Source: Undaria pinnatifida (Eukaryota; Sar; Phaeophyceae; Laminariales; Alariaceae). From it: a stretch of DNA of 64,000 nt. Positions 45,160-57,607 of the stretch are shown here, in pieces. The notes below the pieces were generated by a model. That model did no database searches and had not been told where the DNA came from. It was given only the letters and a program-made list of their open reading frames with translations. Location: contig JABAKD010000021.1 in assembly GCA_012845835.1 (NCBI GenBank), positions 4,340,706 to 4,404,705 of the forward strand, read 5' to 3'. The translations under genes and the position numbers were made by a program. How positions within the stretch are numbered: position 1 is the stretch's first letter; every line of letters begins with the position of its first letter.

Positions 45160-48100
45160 ATTGCGGCAGATGATCGGTACCACTCGGGACGGTCAAGGAT
45201 GGCGGCGGATATTTGACGGTAAATTCGTTCGGAAAACGTTGACACCACGCACGGTGGCAATGGTCGCGGGACGTCAAAATGGTAAACAACTGTTCGGCAG
45301 CAAGTTGATGCAGGCATGGTCGGGGCAAGATCAAGGAAGGTAGTGGGCGCTACAAGTATGATAGCGTGAAGGTAAACATCTTCGGCAACGACTCACGACG
45401 GTCGATGATATTGATAGATGGTTGTGCGGGGGGTACACCCAGCACGCACTCAATGTCAACAACGAAGCACGGCTTGCTGCGCTGCACGAGTATTACTCGT
45501 ACGATTGGTTTCTCAAGTCGTATCTACTCTCTACTCGAGATACATACTCTTGCCGTCCCTACTCAGTCGGACAGGCCACGAAAGCACACCAGCTGGCAAC
45601 TGGTATCAGGTATCATCTTTCATGTGGCAGGATCCACGATATCCAACGTGCGTGGTGCGTGACACATGCCCAGGCCACATTGCACGCACATAACGCACAT
45701 CTGTGAAAACTGCAAAACTGTAAAATGGTTGAGATATATCCCCGAGGTGCCCCCATAAACATGCTAATAAATCTAATGGAAATCCTTGGTACCGTCGCCA
45801 TGGGTAACTTTTTGCTCGCCGTTCCTGTGGCCCAACCATCGCCAGAGAGCCGAAGACACAGCCCAGGTGAGTACCGACCCTTTTCCGTCGTCTAGCACCG
45901 CCGTAGGTTCTTTTTGCGGGCTGCCTGACTCTGGCTGCGCTTTGAGCTGCAGCGCTGAATTGCGCGTATGCCGACAGCAAAAGTAGCGTCCTCTCAAGGC
46001 CAACAGCAGACACATCGTTTACACCTGTTTTGTTGTTGAAACATCATTTGCTTTGCCCAGCCCAACCCAGCGCGCTCTGTCTGCTCTATCTGATGTATCA
46101 CCGATTGAGAGAAGACAATATGCCACTAACGCCCACATACTCTTGCCCCCACCCACCACGCCGGGGCACCTGTGTGCGTATCGCAGACGTTGCGCAACAG
46201 CGATATGGAATGAGGCTCAAGGCGGATTGATGAGCAAAACTCGAAAAAGTCATAAAAAAGCGAGTGCGGAAAAAACATCTCGAACAAAACCATGGATTCT
46301 ATTTTCAAGTTGTTTTTGATTGTTTGTGGACCCGCCGGTTTGTGGGGAGCAACCAGCCCGGTTTTGAACTTTCAAATCAAATTGCAGCGGCTTCGTTCTT
46401 TTTGGTGCGTCGTCCGTTCACCCGTTCACTCTGCGTCTTGTCCGGAGTACAAATCCCCCCTCCTCCTCCTTTCCCCTCTATGTCGATGGAGAGCCTACCT
46501 AGCGCCGCCAACTTCGCTCGTTTTACCTCCGAGTACGAGTACTGCACACTTGTATTTGAACTTGTGTACTTGCTGGTACCATCGCTGGTGCCTGCAAGAT
46601 GGCATCGCATCGCGTACCCGCAGGTATTTTATTCCGTTTTTGTATTGAATCCGTCACCTTTTCGCCTCTGCCAGCCCATTCCGCTCGCGAGCTTGACAGT
46701 CTCGTACACGTGGTTTTACTCACCGTGTTCTGAGCAAGCAGTGGTCACCATGTGGTGGTTACAGGTGCCTACGATATGACACCCTTCTTCCCCCCCGACT
46801 GCACGTGACTGCTGTGCCGGGTATGGTACGTCTTCCTTATTGTCAATGAGGGTAAAAGGGGTACGAGGTTCATTCGACATTCCCATCATGTGCGCTTGCT
46901 TCTGCTGTTCTTCTGTTGGTTTATTCCACGATGTTCTGTTAACCATGTACCAGGTAGTTGGAAAAACGTACGTGGTACCTGGTACCTGATACCTGGTACA
47001 ACAGACAAGAATACCGGTTATCGGTACACCGACACCGGTACCAAATACCGTTCTGGATCTCAACATACGCCAATTTTCCCAACTATACGCCAATATAAAA
47101 GTGGCGTTTATTTGGGCCCAGATTGGTATGTCATAAGACAGCACTTTCACTCCACGACACGACACACAGCAGCAGCTTCTACCAGCCGGTTACCAACCAG
47201 CTTCCTGTCTGTCGTGCTCTGCCGTATACCGTATGCTTCGCATCTGTGGTATCCGTCGTGTCCAAATTCAACCTTACACGTACTTGCTCTATCGTTTACG
47301 TAGACGTCTCCGAACCAACACGCTTTCCATGTGTCCAGATTCAATGTTCCACAAACTCCAGATTTTCCACGTTCAATCTTCCACCTTTATTTTCAGTAGT
47401 ATGTTACTGGTTGTTGCTGTTGTTCTCATATTAACTCGCATAATCAGGTCCGTGGTCACAGGACAGGCTCCAGTCACTCTGGAGTGGAAGAATACCTCAC
47501 CGAGGGAAAAAACTCAATCAAGCCAAAAGCGGTACACGCATACGTATATCAACACGCATATATCACAGCTGACGCAATTCATCCCTCCGCCAGGAACATA
47601 TAAAAAATGAAAATCGGGAGTCATCCTACGATGTGCCAGGTCCACACTGGTGCACACGTCTCACTACTCGCGCCTGGAAAAAACGATTATACCGCTTGCA
47701 ACCCAGGAAAGACTACAGCAGTTCAAGTCGAGCCACAAGCAAACACTCCTGTCAGATGCGAGCACACAGAACTCCGTGAATTCCCGTACGCAATAAACTG
47801 CGTACCATATACTACGTAGCCAACTGCTCTATCTAACATTCAACATTTAGTAGTTCGTACTATAAGTCAGGTACCTTTCGATAAGGTGTGAGGTATGTAT
47901 AATATGAGATTCGTTTTCTTTTCTGGTGCGGAACTTTTTTCTTTCCTTTCGTTGCAAATAGCCTGGTGTACTGCCTGGCTTGCGTATGGTTTGCCCTCGT
48001 ACTCAACGTAGTTGGCATGGCATGGCCGAATCACCTCGCTGTATTTGCGATGTGCATATTTCTCATTATTTAGTTTGTGACCCACAGAGCTCGTCTCTCT

Positions 48101-48290
48101 TGGAGGCATACTGTTTGTGCTTTTTGTAGATGGGTTGGCACTATCAGTGCACTGTGAATAACACACGCTGTGGCGCAAGCCACGACTATGATGTCACAAC
48201 TCACAACCCGGCGCTGCTACTTCTACGCCGCGCCAAGGAGTATATAGTTGAACACGCTGACAGATAGTATGTTATCACACCGACCGGTAC
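45160..48290. other. No recognised gene, 3.1 kb
   Basis: Open frames of up to 171 codons (46264-46779) lack recognisable motifs, and overlapping frames on both strands are equally long. 47406-47499 is repeated at 48288-48377 (TGTTCTCATATTAACT, ATAATCAGGTCCGTGGTCACA, GGACAGGCTCCAGTCACTCT), which suggests an element of about 0.9 kb with direct ends. 46930-47030 is rich in TACCTGG words. Confidence 0.45.
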
Positions 48291-48379
48291 GTTGTTGTTG
48301 TTGTTCTCACATTAACTTGCATAATCAAGTCCGTAGTCACAGGACAGGCTCCAGTCACTCTGGAGCTGAGGAATACCCC

Positions 48380-49680
48380 AGGGAACGCACTGCCTTGAAG
48401 ATGATATATCCTGTTATACCTGGTGGATTCGAGGTACGGTAGGGTATGGCTTATGACGTATGAGTGCGATTTTGAAGTATGATGGTCGTTTTATTGTGTG
48501 CCCGTTATAATTTGCCCCCTCCCCCTTGAAACAAAACAAAGAAATAAAGCATGCGGCTGATGGCTGACGCCATGAGTTGGGGCTGAAGAGTCTACAGCCT
48601 GACTCGACACTCCTTGTAGTATATACGCTTGTCCCATATGTCATGCGATACGAAATATGCTACCCTGGAGGGTGCATGAGAGATCGTTTCATTGGGCAAG
48701 CGCTGATGTTTCAGTGCTGTGTGTATATTGATTGTTGATGCTTCATTGGTGAAGCACTGATGTTTGGGGATGTTTCGGGATGAACGCGGCGCGGGTTGTC
48801 CGCCTGCCGCCCGTGTTGCGCTGTGCGCAAAGCGCAATAGACGCTGGAGCCCCAACTAATAATGCCCTTGCGGGTACTGCTGGAGCCCCAATCAACGCAC
48901 TGCTGGGCACTTCTATACGCATGTGTACTGCGTGTATTCCCATGCCTCATATCGTACTTTTTACAGACGCGATTGTCCGGAATACCGTGCAAACTTTAGA
49001 AAATACCTCCAAAATACTGGATATATACTTGAAATACCCGTACGTATTGGATTTTGACAAACTCCGGGAAAATATATACGAACCGGCATTATTCCGAGCG
49101 ACGTTAATGTTTTGAGTATGTACCGACGATGCTGTTTTCGACGACGGTATCCACCACTGGTCAAATGCGATTGCTTCGGACGTTGAATATAGTTCAGAGT
49201 CATGCCATGCTACCAATAGGGGCGCAGCAGATTCTAAGAAGTTTCTGAGCTCCTAGCATGAGGAGCTCAATACCTCACCCGAAGCATGACTTGGTAGGCA
49301 TTCGTTCGCGCAACCCGACCAACATGTGTTTTCGCTAGTCATAACACAAATAAATACAGGGACAAATGTGTTGGCGCTTACACGAGAGCGTCCAAAGGCT
49401 CGGATTTAGACCAGGTTTCGAGTTTTCTTCGAGATAACTCGAGCTGAGGTTCACCTCTCGGCGCGATGTTTCATGGAGGTTCCTCGGCTTGCTCAGCTCT
49501 CCCGACCCTGCCGGGTTCGGCGTCGGTCGTGCTCGCGTCGTCTCTCTGCCGGGAGGGCTTTTTTTGTTTTTTGCTATAAATTTGGAATGCGGCACAATTT
49601 GATTTATTTGGGCATGATTTAGCTCCCCATTCCCCATGGTAGGAAACGCCTCGCAAACCTCAGCAATTTTTTCTTGATCC
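48380..49680. other. No recognised gene; one MITE fragment
   Basis: 49195-49330 (GAGTCATGCCATGCTACC, TTTCTGAGCTCCTAGCATGA, GGCATTCGTTCGCGCAACCC) is half of a CCGTGGGAT-end element. 48660-48900 has small local duplications (GAAGCACTGATGTTT, GCTGGAGCCCCAA). The rest is unassigned. Confidence 0.5.
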
Positions 49681-50870
49681 TGGCTCTGCAGTAGAGTTGC
49701 ACCCCGGCCTCAAAATTTGGACCCGGGTACCTGACCCGGCTGATGGGGGGTGAACCCGGACCCGGGCACCCGGCCCCCCGGCTGAGACGGGTACCCGGGT
49801 ACCCGGGTTTATACATGGTTACTCTCCTTTATGACGTTTTGAGCTGCTTGAACATCTCCGGCGGCGCGGTAAGGCGCAATGTGGGAGATGGGAGATGCAT
49901 GACTTAATTTCGCCTCTCAATGCATCATGCGAAAGAAAGAGGGCAGAGGGAAAGTAGGGATATTCTCTTCGGCATCGAGGAGAGGCGTGGGGAGTTTCTT
50001 GCTTGGGTAGTTGAAATATAATGAACTAATCTAGCAATCAATCATCATAAACGTTTCATTCTACCCTTTTTTCGCTCGCCAAGACGCCAAGTCACCAGGA
50101 AAATCCTCCGAAGATAATTGCTTGCATCAAACAAATCATGGGACAAACACCCTGCGAACGTAATAAAAAAATGGTGGGAAACCTTCGGCCACCCTGCTCC
50201 TGTTGTAGTTATCGTCATATTGCATTATTTATGCGTCCTTCCGGCTCTACGGCATCCAGTACTCCCTGTGGGGCCGTACTATAATCCTACAAGCTTACCA
50301 ACGGGAGAAACATATTCCATAGTCACAGGCCGAAACCCCGGGTACCCGGGTACCCGATGTTTGTACTATACATACACTGCCGATACGCTGAAAGGAGAAC
50401 GATGAGCGATACGCGACACACACGATACTCCTACCAGCGGACGCGGACCTACTTGACCATGGACGGAGAAGAGATGGATAGGCACGAAGGGGCTGTAGCC
50501 TCTGCTTCTTGTGCTATGTCCTTCGCTGGTGCTGCCGCGGGACCTGCTGCCTCGGAGGCTACAGTCCGTTGCTGCCTATCCATCTCTCCGCCCATGGTAA
50601 AGTAGGTCCGCGCCCGCTGGTAGGGGTATCGTTTGTGTCGCGTATCACTCATCATTATCCTTTTCAGTGTGTGTGTCGTGTATCACTCATCATTATCCTT
50701 TTCAGTGTATCAGCAGTTTATGTATGGTACAAACATCGGGTACCCGGGTACCCGGGGTCCAAATACCCGGGTATCCGTGAACAGACCTGGGTCCATTCCG
50801 GGTCCGATGATTCCGGGTACTCGGGTCTCAGTCAGACGGGGTGCAACTCTACTCTGCAGCCTGCAGCTGG
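49680..50870. mobile_element. Nested fold-back element with ACCCGGGTACCCGGG arms
   Basis: The outer ends CTCTGCAGTAGAGTTGCACC (49685) and GGTGCAACTCTACTCTGCAG (50842) are inverted. Both arms are rich in ACCCGGGTACCCGGGT. Inside, 50335-50490 and 50570-50750 form a second inverted pair (GGGTACCCGATGTTTGTAC, GTGATACGCGACACA, CCTACCAGCGGACGCGGACC, AGAGATGGATAGGCA) around an ~80-base loop. The right inner arm has an extra ~50-base tandem duplication (CACTCATCATTATCCTTTTC twice). Confidence 0.72.
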
Positions 50871-51208
50871 CTGCACAGAGCGCAGATGACAGACAAGAGT
50901 ATGTGTTTGTATCTGCCCGTGGTGCATCTCTGCTGCTGCTGCTTCTCTGCGTTGCTATCCTGTTGTTGCTGCAGCTGCAGTGCTGCTGCTTGCTGCTGCT
51001 GTTCGTCATCGTGTGTGTGCGGGATGACGCAATTTGTTACTGGTTTATTGCGCCTGAGTAACAAAGTTATTTGGACTGCTGTACCCCTTGGCAGTACTCT
51101 ATGTCATGTACAGCCTCAAATTACCTGTAACCCTACACTCGTAATACATACCATGCATCCTCGCAAATTACGGGCGTGCGCGGAGCCAAGGCGGGCGGCA
51201 GCTCGCGC

Positions 51209-51262
51209 GGCGAGTGGTTATATGATTGGAAGGTCGTGGTTTCGAATCACGCCTACGATTGT
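51209..51262 (+). other. tRNA-like remnant
   Basis: GGCGAGTGGTTA (A-box-like) and, 25 bases on, AAGGTCGTGGTTTCGAATCA, which folds as a TpsiC arm of five pairs and seven loop bases. The anticodon arm is missing and no acceptor stem can be built, so it is not a working tRNA. It is probably the head of a decayed SINE. Confidence 0.45.
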
Positions 51263-51429
51263 TTGTTTTGGTCATGCTGTCCAAAAGGTCGATTTCTCTA
51301 TTTTTTATCAAGCCTTGATCGCCATTGTCCGACAAACACGATTGACGTTAAATCTCGAGATAGAGACAGCCCATTGTAACTGCTCTTCGCTCCGGACAAG
51401 GTCACATAAGTGTAGGTGATGGCGCTGAA

Positions 51430-51860
51430 GAGATCATCTCGATCCATGCCATAGGGCGCGAAAGGTTGCTTGTGTTGTCTTGTGGTCTTCCGTCAAATCC
51501 TCTCAAAATTCTGTTTTCCGCCCGTTGGGAGACGATGCTTTTTGTCTCGGTTTTCTGCACACCGACCGCCAAATGTGTTTTCAACAGAAGAAGCCTAATC
51601 GGCGCCCGCCACAAATCACCGGCCGTAGAGTGAGCGCTGTGCATCAAGGGGGGGTCGGAGCCCCTAACGAGCTCGCCACGTGCAGAGTTCACGACGCTGT
51701 CGTTGATTTCGTCGAACGAAGCGTGTGGAGAACACGAAATTACGCCGCGTCTAGTCCAAGATGTGCTCGAGATTTTTTCAAGCAAATGTTGGCCAAGATC
51801 GCCGCGAGAAATCGATGTTGTCCGGAATTCTGGAAAGTGAAAAAAAAAAAAAAAAACTAA
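51430..51860 (+). other. Unrecognised ORF ending in a poly-A run
   Basis: A 126-codon frame (51480-51860) ends in 17 A (51841-51857), and the minus strand is also open for 154 codons. No domain is recognised. The A run after gene-like composition could mean a retroposed copy of a transcript, but this is weak. Confidence 0.3.
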
Positions 51861-52627
51861 TACCAAATTAGGCCCGAAGAGGACCGTCCAGGCAAGGTTT
51901 GGCTGGGATCTTCGGTAATTTCAAACTTTTGGCCTTCCATTGTCACCGGTCTTATCTCATACTTGGAAGTATTTCGCAATTTTTTACCCCATTTTGTTTA
52001 TTTAAATTGTTTTGGGGTTAAAAAACGATAAACAAAACGGGTTTATCGGGATCTCTACTGCTAGTTTCTGCTATCTGACCACTGAAACTCGACGATTCTT
52101 CAATTCTGCTTTTTGTATTTTTCTTCTTTTTTTTCGTGATTTTTTTCTCGTTAGTGTGGTATCCTTTAGTGCGGGCCCCCTCGTTAGTGCGGTGAAATTC
52201 GCCTGTCAAAAGCTCCTCCTATCCCGGGATATAGTTCGGGGTGCTGCTTTAGTGCGGTTATTGTCATGTGACAAGGCAAGGCGCTATTGAGGGCGTCGTC
52301 ATCTACCTCACTGATGAAGGACCACGACTGCGATGGGGTAATCTACACCCTCATTTTTTCATGTGTCCCTATGCGTTTCCCGGAACGGCTCTCTCTCGCT
52401 TATGGCGTATCGGCGGGGAAATTTTGGCGGGGAGATCATCTTGACGAAATCAAAACATCCCAGCATTCCCAGCCAGTGGCGAGCCGCCGATACGAAGAAT
52501 TTAAAGACACATGCAGGCACATACGAGGAATGCACATAGCATGTAGGATACGGTATGGAAAAAATGAAATTCTGCGTGCACGGCATTTGGTTTTCCAGTA
52601 TTATGAGAAGGGATTTTGGACAAGTTG

Positions 52628-52970
52628 CCATCAAGCCTAACCCTAACACTAACTCCAACGCTAAATCCAGGCCGCCCTGTATGGAAGTTGTCCAGAACCC
52701 CCCCCGACAAATGAGAACATGTTGTCGAAAAACATGTCGACCATCATATTTTTCATACGTACTGTGTTCAGTGTTTGGCTATTTCCATGCTAATTTCCAT
52801 ACACTAATTTTGACTCTAACCCCAACGCCACATCCGGGCCGACCTGTATGGAAGTTATCCAGACCCCCCCTCCGAAAATTGCGACATATTGTCGTAAAAC
52901 ATGTCGACCATATTATTATTCATACGTACTGTTTTTGGCCATTTCCGCACTAATGACCATGCACTAATTT
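52628..52970. repeat. Two tandem ~170-base units
   Basis: 52628-52808 and 52809-52970 share (A/C)TAAC(A/C)C(T/C)AACTCCAACG, CTGTATGGAAGTTGTCCAGA, a C run, ATTGTCG(T/A)AAAACATGTCGACCAT, TTCATACGTACTGT and CCATGCACTAATTTT. Confidence 0.88.
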
Positions 52971-53339
52971 TGGGCCTCGCATGTACTACGGCCAAGTCAG
53001 GGGCACACGACTATAAAAGAAAACGGCACCACTAGTGTTGAGACATCGTACCGGACGTTCCGATAAATTGGAAATCGTGTCGATGATCAAAATCGGAAAA
53101 CACGCCCCGATTTCCGACAAACGTCCGATGCCCGATAACCGATAGCCGATGCCTGATAAGTTGCCGCATGCTTGCTCGGGGAAAGAGGGGGGGTGCTGGT
53201 TTACGAGCTCCTGTGGACCCACCGAGTTCGCGGACCCCCTCCCCTACCAGCCTACCAGGTTGTTAGAATTTAGGCTACTGGTTCAACCAAACATACGAAT
53301 ACCCACTCGGTCCTTACATTTCCGTCCATATTCGAACAT

Positions 53340-53615
53340 ATCAGCTTCGATCAGATCCCCTTTCATGATCTGTGTCTTTCAGGTCGTACATATCCCTGGT
53401 CTGTTAACCCTTTTGGGAGATTCTATTTCATTGTCTTGTCTTTCAGGTCATACAGCGGATCCCTGGTCTGTATAAACCCTTTTGGGAGATCCTATTTCAT
53501 GATCTGTGTCGCAGATCCCTGGTCTGTAAACCCTTTTTGGAGATCCCCTTTCATGATTTGTGTCGTTCAGGCCATACAGATCCCTGGTTTACGTTACCCC
53601 TTTTGGGACCCGTTG
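53340..53615. repeat. Minisatellite with CATGATCTGTGTC unit
   Basis: Four to five units of about 55-85 bases: CC(T)TTTCATGATCTGTGTC, TTCAGGTCATACAG, ATCCCTGGTCTGTAAACCC, TTTTGGGAGATCC. Confidence 0.9.
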
Positions 53616-53639
53616 ATACAGATCAAAAAGCGACGAGCG

Positions 53640-55510
53640 CGATCGAATTAAGCATCTAGGAGGAGCTTTGGGCAATCCGAGTGTCGCCATGCCTCACGCT
53701 TGCCTCTCAGCTTCCTGCGTTGCAGTCCGAACAAATCTCCTGTTAATGGTACGCCAGCAGCTCGGATTGCTTCATGTGGCCGACGCTGTAGACGAGTCAC
53801 TTTTTTTTTCGTCAGTTTTTGCTCTCTGAAGTCCAAATTTAATAAAAAGACGAAAAACAGCCTTCGTCTGGGAGATCGAAAAATGTTTTCGTCGAAATTC
53901 ATGTTTGCAAGCTGTCTATGTAAGAAAAATGAAAGCGTTCACTTGAGCTGTGTGTGAGATTGGCCGAAAAGGATTTTGATCAAAACTCATCTTTGCAAAC
54001 TGCGTGTGGTATTTTGATCGCGCGTCTTACGGGGTGTGTATACCCTCGTGAAGGATACAGGTCGGTGACTCCCCTGCTAATGGCAGGGTCAACAGTATTA
54101 AGACGTTGCGTTTTTGTGACATGCTTGGTGTAGATCATGGTGCCGGATGGGATCCGCGCGATGTTCATGGGCTAACGTGCGTTTCCTGGGTTGGATGAAT
54201 GCCTCGTGCACGTATCTTGCATAGCATGTCATGACGACGGATGGATGTAGGATGCACAAGGGCTCCGCTCCGCGGGCGGCTGACGCTGCCCGCTACGCTC
54301 GCGCAAGGAAGATTCCAACTCTATGTGAAGGGGGCAGAAAGAAGAGGCCCATGATTTGGTGCAACTAGCGATTTGGTATTGCCAAGAGCTACACGTGCAG
54401 AGCTGATTGCTCTGTCTGTGCTGTGCTGTGTGCTTGTTGGTGATGCTCTGTTCTGATCGGCAGTACGGGTGTAATTTGCAAAAAAAAAAGCGAAGAGGCT
54501 TGGGAGGGAGGACAATCAATGAAGAAAGCAACAATATGAGTACACACACGTACATACCGGTACCTGGTACTCCGCATGATACCTGGTACTGTATGTTCTA
54601 AAGACAGCACAGCGCAGCACTGCACAGCACGGCACAGCACCGCACCGCAGGGCAAGACACCGCGGCACGGCACCGCACGGCGCTGCCCTCCGCGCTGCTG
54701 AGCTATAATAGTAGCTGAGCTGAGCTGAGCTGGGAGCATTTAACGTGATTCAACAATGTAGTACGTACAAACCTGGTGTGGTGTACCTCGGTACTGCTGG
54801 ATGATACTTCGTCGAATGAGACCTGGCATGAACGAAATATTAAGTACAGCACAGCACGCAACACGGCACAGAGCTGCGCAGCACCGCACAGTACTGCACC
54901 GCACGGCAGGGCAATGCACCGCGCGGCGCTGCTCTGCTGAGCTAGCGCTGCGGTGCGCTACTGAGCTAAGTGTTACGATTTTTTGTCAACAAAAAGCAAT
55001 AAAGAGATAAGCCAGGTTTCAACGTGCAAAATACGCCTTTTTTTAGGTGGGAACGGTCTGAGGAGCTCTGTTTCAGGCACCCGAGCCCGCTCAGCCGTCC
55101 GGAAAGGAGAATATCTTAGAATTCGTGTGTGAAACGAAAAAAATGTGGCCTCTCAGGGAATCGATATTTGTGAGTAGTTATGTTGCGGATTGTCTAGATC
55201 GTGATCTGTTCAATGTGTTGAATTTAACTTTGCAACACGCTCGTAGGTGTATTTTTTTGTAGCCTAGGATACCCGGTTTAAGAGCGCCCACGGTAAGAGA
55301 AAACCGACTTAGTAGTTAAGAGCGGTACAACTTAATAGTTGAGAGCGTTCAGAATGCCTTGTCACGTGTGGTGGATCCCACGCTAAAACCTACCTGGTAC
55401 ATGATACCCAATCGGAGACAAGCGGTGTAAATATATGAGCGGTTCCATTTGCCTATTCCGATTGGCTCTTAAACCGGGAGTCCCCCTGCTGTAGCTGGCG
55501 TTTGATTGTT
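53640..55510. other. No recognised gene; GCACA-rich pair
   Basis: 54540-54740 and 54770-54970 are two related units of AGCACAGCAC/CCGCACGGC repeats ending in GCTGAGCT(G)A. 53965-54090 holds a reversed TGCAAA repeat and the GTCGGTGACTCCCCT word of the 41-kb element. Otherwise unassigned. Confidence 0.55.
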
Positions 55511-55791
55511 GGATGTCACTGATCGATGGGGTGCGTGTTCTACAATCGGTGCGTGTTCTACAGTTCTACCCCCGTACGTCAGTGGCCGTGTTCTATCACG
55601 TACGTGCGAGGTTTTTCAGAGTATTTGCACGTAATTTCATTAGCGACACATGTATTACGGGTCCGTATACGAGCAGGTGGGCACAAAACGACGCGTGTGG
55701 CGCCCAGACCAACCCGGCCCCTAACTCTAACCCTAACCCTAGCCGCGACCCTTCGGGGAGCTCGAGGTCGGCAAGAGTTATTTTTTTCTAG

Positions 55792-56030
55792 TCCGGCGGA
55801 TGGGGAAAAACAATGCTTTAGCTCACCACCCACCTATTTTCAAGCATGTCGTGTGCCAGTGTAACTCAATTCTATTCGCAATATGGCGCTAGCTGGTGTA
55901 TCCTTTAGTTCCGGTGGTAGCGACAGCGCGAGCTGTCCCTACCGGCGGTCACCGTTTCTACTCCAGCAGCACAAGCTGCCGTTGTATACGGATGCGTGAG
56001 TATGTCGACCCGACCTGATCCCTGGGGATC
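55792..56030 (+). repeat. CCGGCGGATGG repeat, copy 3
   Basis: CCGGCGGATGGGGAAAAAC, TTAGCTCACCACC, ATTTTCAAGCATGTCG, TGGCGCTAGCTGG, GGTAGCGACAGCGCGAGCTG, GCCGTTGTATACGGATGCG. Same order as 3295-3530 reversed. Telomere-like CTCTAACCCTAACCCTAG lies just upstream at 55725. Confidence 0.75.
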
Positions 56031-56115
56031 AAATGCGGTGGAGATAGCCACCCGGCGGTCAGCAGGGGCAGTCCTGCCGTACATACACCGCTAATGAACT
56101 TCACGTGCACATCTG

Positions 56116-56297
56116 ACAGTAGGTGGCCCTATATAGTGCGGTTCATATAGTGCGGGTGTCCGATATTGTGCGGGTGAAATCGTTTGGCACAATATAGATC
56201 CCTCTATAGTGGCCGGTTTTTATATAGTGCGGGTGCCCGGTATAGTGCGGGTAATTTTTCGTGACACATACCCGCACTATATAGGGCCACCTACTGT
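56116..56297. mobile_element. MITE with ACAGTAGGTGGCCC ends
   Basis: ACAGTAGGTGGCCCTATATA at the left and TATATAGGGCCACCTACTGT at the right are perfect inverted ends over at least 20 bases. The interior is made of ATAGTGCGGGT units. TA follows the right end. It is about 182 bases, with Tc1/mariner-like CAGT ends, and related to 38829-39012. Confidence 0.82.
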
Positions 56298-56548
56298 ATC
56301 CTGATACGTATACGTAGTACTTGCGATTATTGCTGGGGTGCCCGTACCAGGCACCTACTGCAGTACCAGGTATGATCTGATGCAGCAACCAATCATCCCA
56401 CACAGCAACTAATTCTTAATACGTGGTGCATGACGCGTCACCACTTCTTGTTGAATGACTCATCGCGGATTCCTTTTGAATGACTCATCGCGGATACTAC
56501 TGGTGTAGACGACCACATTTATCGGTACCGGTACGTCGATACTGGTAG

Positions 56549-56587
56549 TACCAGGTACCGGTACGGTAGTACTGGTAGTACCAGGTA
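56549..56587. repeat. Two TACCAGGTA sites in a 30-base repeat
   Basis: Two units read ACTGGTAGTACCAGGTACCG; the third (56601-56616) reads ACTGGTGGTACCGGTAC, lacking CCAGGTA at the TA. Confidence 0.85.
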
Positions 56588-57535
56588 CCGGTACGGTAGT
56601 ACTGGTGGTACCGGTACTTGAGTCCCGACAGGAAAACAAGGCAAGGTGTGCGTTGTCTTGACATAGACCAGGTACACCGTTCTTGGTACCCGCCGATGTC
56701 CCGCACATCGAGTGCCCGCGCCAGAGGGGTGCAAGGACACGGTGCATGTGTTTGTTATATTCACATCAAAACCGTTCTTGGTACACATCGATATCCCTCA
56801 CATCCAGTACTCGCGTGGATTCTTCATCCTAGAGAGGTGCATGCGCTCGACCTGGGGTCAGACCCTTCTCTAAACATAGTACCTGGGTTCCACGAGGGTT
56901 ACTATCAATAGGCGGTTGACACGATCGCACTTGGTAATATTTTTTCCTTTACCCGCTGAAGCTTGGTCCCAAATTTCGTAGCTTTCTCCCCCGGACTGTA
57001 TCCCCTTTTTCTCCTCTGCCCATCCCGCCTGCCAGCCCTCATGAAAGCCAAAGTTTGTAAAGTTTAGCCGTCGCATTTTTTTTTTTGTTATTTTTCATTG
57101 TGTTTTCGTCTCAAGCGGCAGCGTGTCGAATGAGCACTGAGCACCCCAAGCGGCGCCGCTTACAACAGCATAACCACTTTTATGTTGCAGGACGGGTATG
57201 TTTGGGGGCATTTACGTTCCGAACCCCCCCTTCCCTCGACCTGACCCCCCCCCCCCGGCCACCCTGCCTCCGTTTGTGTGAATCGTCGTTTCTCCCCGGC
57301 GTGACAAGAGCCGTCCATATTGCTCTGTAAACACTCTACTTCCAAACTCTCGAGGCAACTTTAGGAGGCCGTCGGGAAAACACCGGGATCCGGGGACATT
57401 TAACACGAGATAGAGACAGAGGACAGAGAGAGGAGAGATAAGAGCGAGAGAGCCGCCAGCAGATATTCGAGCTACTAAAGCCGCAGGGTTTCCACTGTGC
57501 TAGCTCGTGGAGGCGGTAAACATAAGGGGGGAGCG

Positions 57536-57607
57536 ATGTCGGGGGAGGATGTGGCGAAGGCATTTGTGACGCACTTTTACAGCAAGTTCACCGTGGGCGG
57601 GGCACAG
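57536..57607 (+). CDS. NTF2: NTF2 exon 1
   Basis: 24 codons, MSGEDVAKAFVTHFYSKF, ending GGAQ at donor CAG/GTTAGT. A GTGTGGTGTGG microsatellite starts 20 bases into the intron. Confidence 0.93.

Noticed and set aside
46264-46779. 171-codon plus-strand ORF
   Set aside because: Overlapping frames of 118 and 77 codons, no motif, in a repeat-rich region; no splice or start support.
53648-53957. Basic 84-codon minus-strand ORF
   Set aside because: No start context, no motif, and next to a minisatellite; composition is not distinct from its surroundings.
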